DNA from: BTQM01 sp036985875
GTDB taxonomy: Bacteria > Patescibacteriota > Minisyncoccia > Phycocordibacterales > UBA1539
Assembly: GCA_036985875.1 (NCBI GenBank)
Contig: BTQM01000004.1
Location: forward strand, 1 to 28,848
DNA length: 28,848 nucleotides
Reading direction: 5' to 3'
Numbering within the stretch: position 1 is the first letter of the stretch; every line of letters starts with the position of its first letter. Positions 28,466 to 28,848 of this stretch are shown here, in pieces. The notes under the pieces were generated by a model. It made no database searches. It saw nothing but the letters and a program-made list of their open reading frames with translations, and was not told the DNA's origin. A program made the translations under genes and the position numbers.

Positions 28466-28848
28466 TTACCATATCTTAAACAATGCCTCCCCGCCAACAT
28501 GCTCTTTCTTCGCAACATCTCCCGTTAAAATACCCTTCGGAGTGGACAACACCAAAAGTCCGTATCCGTTCCTCACTGGTTTGATGTCGCGCAAGCCGCA
28601 ATATACCCTGCAGGAGAGCCTTGAAACCCTCTTCGTGCCCTTTACCTTGGGTTTCCCGTTGTTATACACAATGCCGACATCAAGGAACTTTTTTGTTTTC
28701 TCCTTTTTCTTGGAAAGGGACGCGATATACCCTTCTTTCAGCAAAACAGTAGCTACGGCAAATTTAAATTTTGAGTAGGGAATAAGAGTGGACACCCTGC
28801 CGGCATCCCCTGCATTCTTTATCCTTATTAACATGTCCGCTATTTTGT
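28466..28848 (-). CDS. rpsH: 30S ribosomal protein S8 (5' end outside window)
   Basis: S8 organises the central domain of 16S rRNA and often represses the spc operon. The frame stays open to the window edge and reads KIADMLIRIKNAG, the normal S8 start region, so the ATG at 28834 is internal and the true start lies a few codons beyond the window. The C-terminus has RRVSRLSCRVYCG-type residues (KRVSRLSCRVYCGL), GYGLLVLSTPKGILT and HVGGEALFKIW, as expected. The gene is therefore cut by the window, not broken. Confidence 0.96.
   Translation of the reverse strand, partial: KIADMLIRIKNAGDAGRVSTLIPYSKFKFAVATVLLKEGYIASLSKKKEKTKKFLDVGIVYNNGKPKVKGTKRVSRLSCRVYCGLRDIKPVRNGYGLLVLSTPKGILTGDVAKKEHVGGEALFKIW

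Noticed and set aside
1..28848. CRISPR array, transposase gene or prophage
   Set aside because: No regularly spaced repeats, no DDE or tyrosine recombinase motifs and no phage structural genes were seen.

Overview
This window looks like a chromosome segment from a member of the Candidate Phyla Radiation (Patescibacteria), most likely Parcubacteria-like. The ribosomal block at the right end runs S8-L6-L18-S5-L15-SecY with no L30 gene between S5 and L15, a known CPR trait. Other signs are a secreted VirB2-like pilin fused to a long extracellular part, a large VirD4/TraD-like ATPase of the kind widespread in these bacteria, small unknown membrane proteins, a tmRNA with an atypical tag, and several promoters placed so close to start codons that the mRNAs should be leaderless. 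The phylum is inferred from gene content only.

Layout. 1-590: a palindromic repeat region and a 67-aa gene divergent from recG. 594-4458: recG facing a pilin-dockerin surface protein, with a perfect palindrome between them. 4610-4905: a tRNA-Ile(UAU) gene held inside a palindromic repeat, which itself splits a second, decayed tRNA. 5127-8244: a secreted beta-barrel-like protein, ftsH and a small three-helix membrane protein. 8338-9264: smpB and its RNA partner tmRNA (ssrA) side by side, then a 65-aa gene cassette between 25-bp direct repeats. 10046-14811: threonine synthase, a secreted M23 peptidase, a small membrane protein, an initiating sugar-phosphate transferase and a glycerophosphodiesterase. 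15001-17537: an AAA-CYTH fusion, then infC-rpmI-rplT and a candidate small RNA. 17538-20557: a palindrome-rich gap, a beta-CASP nuclease, a membrane protein, a 6S-like RNA and ndk. 20679-28848: the VirD4-like ATPase, map, adk, secY and ribosomal protein genes, all on the minus strand; rpsH runs off the window.

The housekeeping genes cover translation (IF-3, L35, L20, S8, L6, L18, S5, L15, Map), ribosome rescue (SmpB and tmRNA), secretion (SecY), membrane protein quality control (FtsH), nucleotide balance (Adk, Ndk) and recombination (RecG). The accessory genes point to the cell surface: pilin-dockerin, VirD4-like ATPase, beta-barrel, M23 peptidase, glycan initiation and GDPD. The most unusual material is non-coding: covarying palindromic repeats around split tRNA sequence, perfect palindromes of 36-52 bp after genes, a candidate 6S RNA, and -10 boxes 6-9 nt before start codons.
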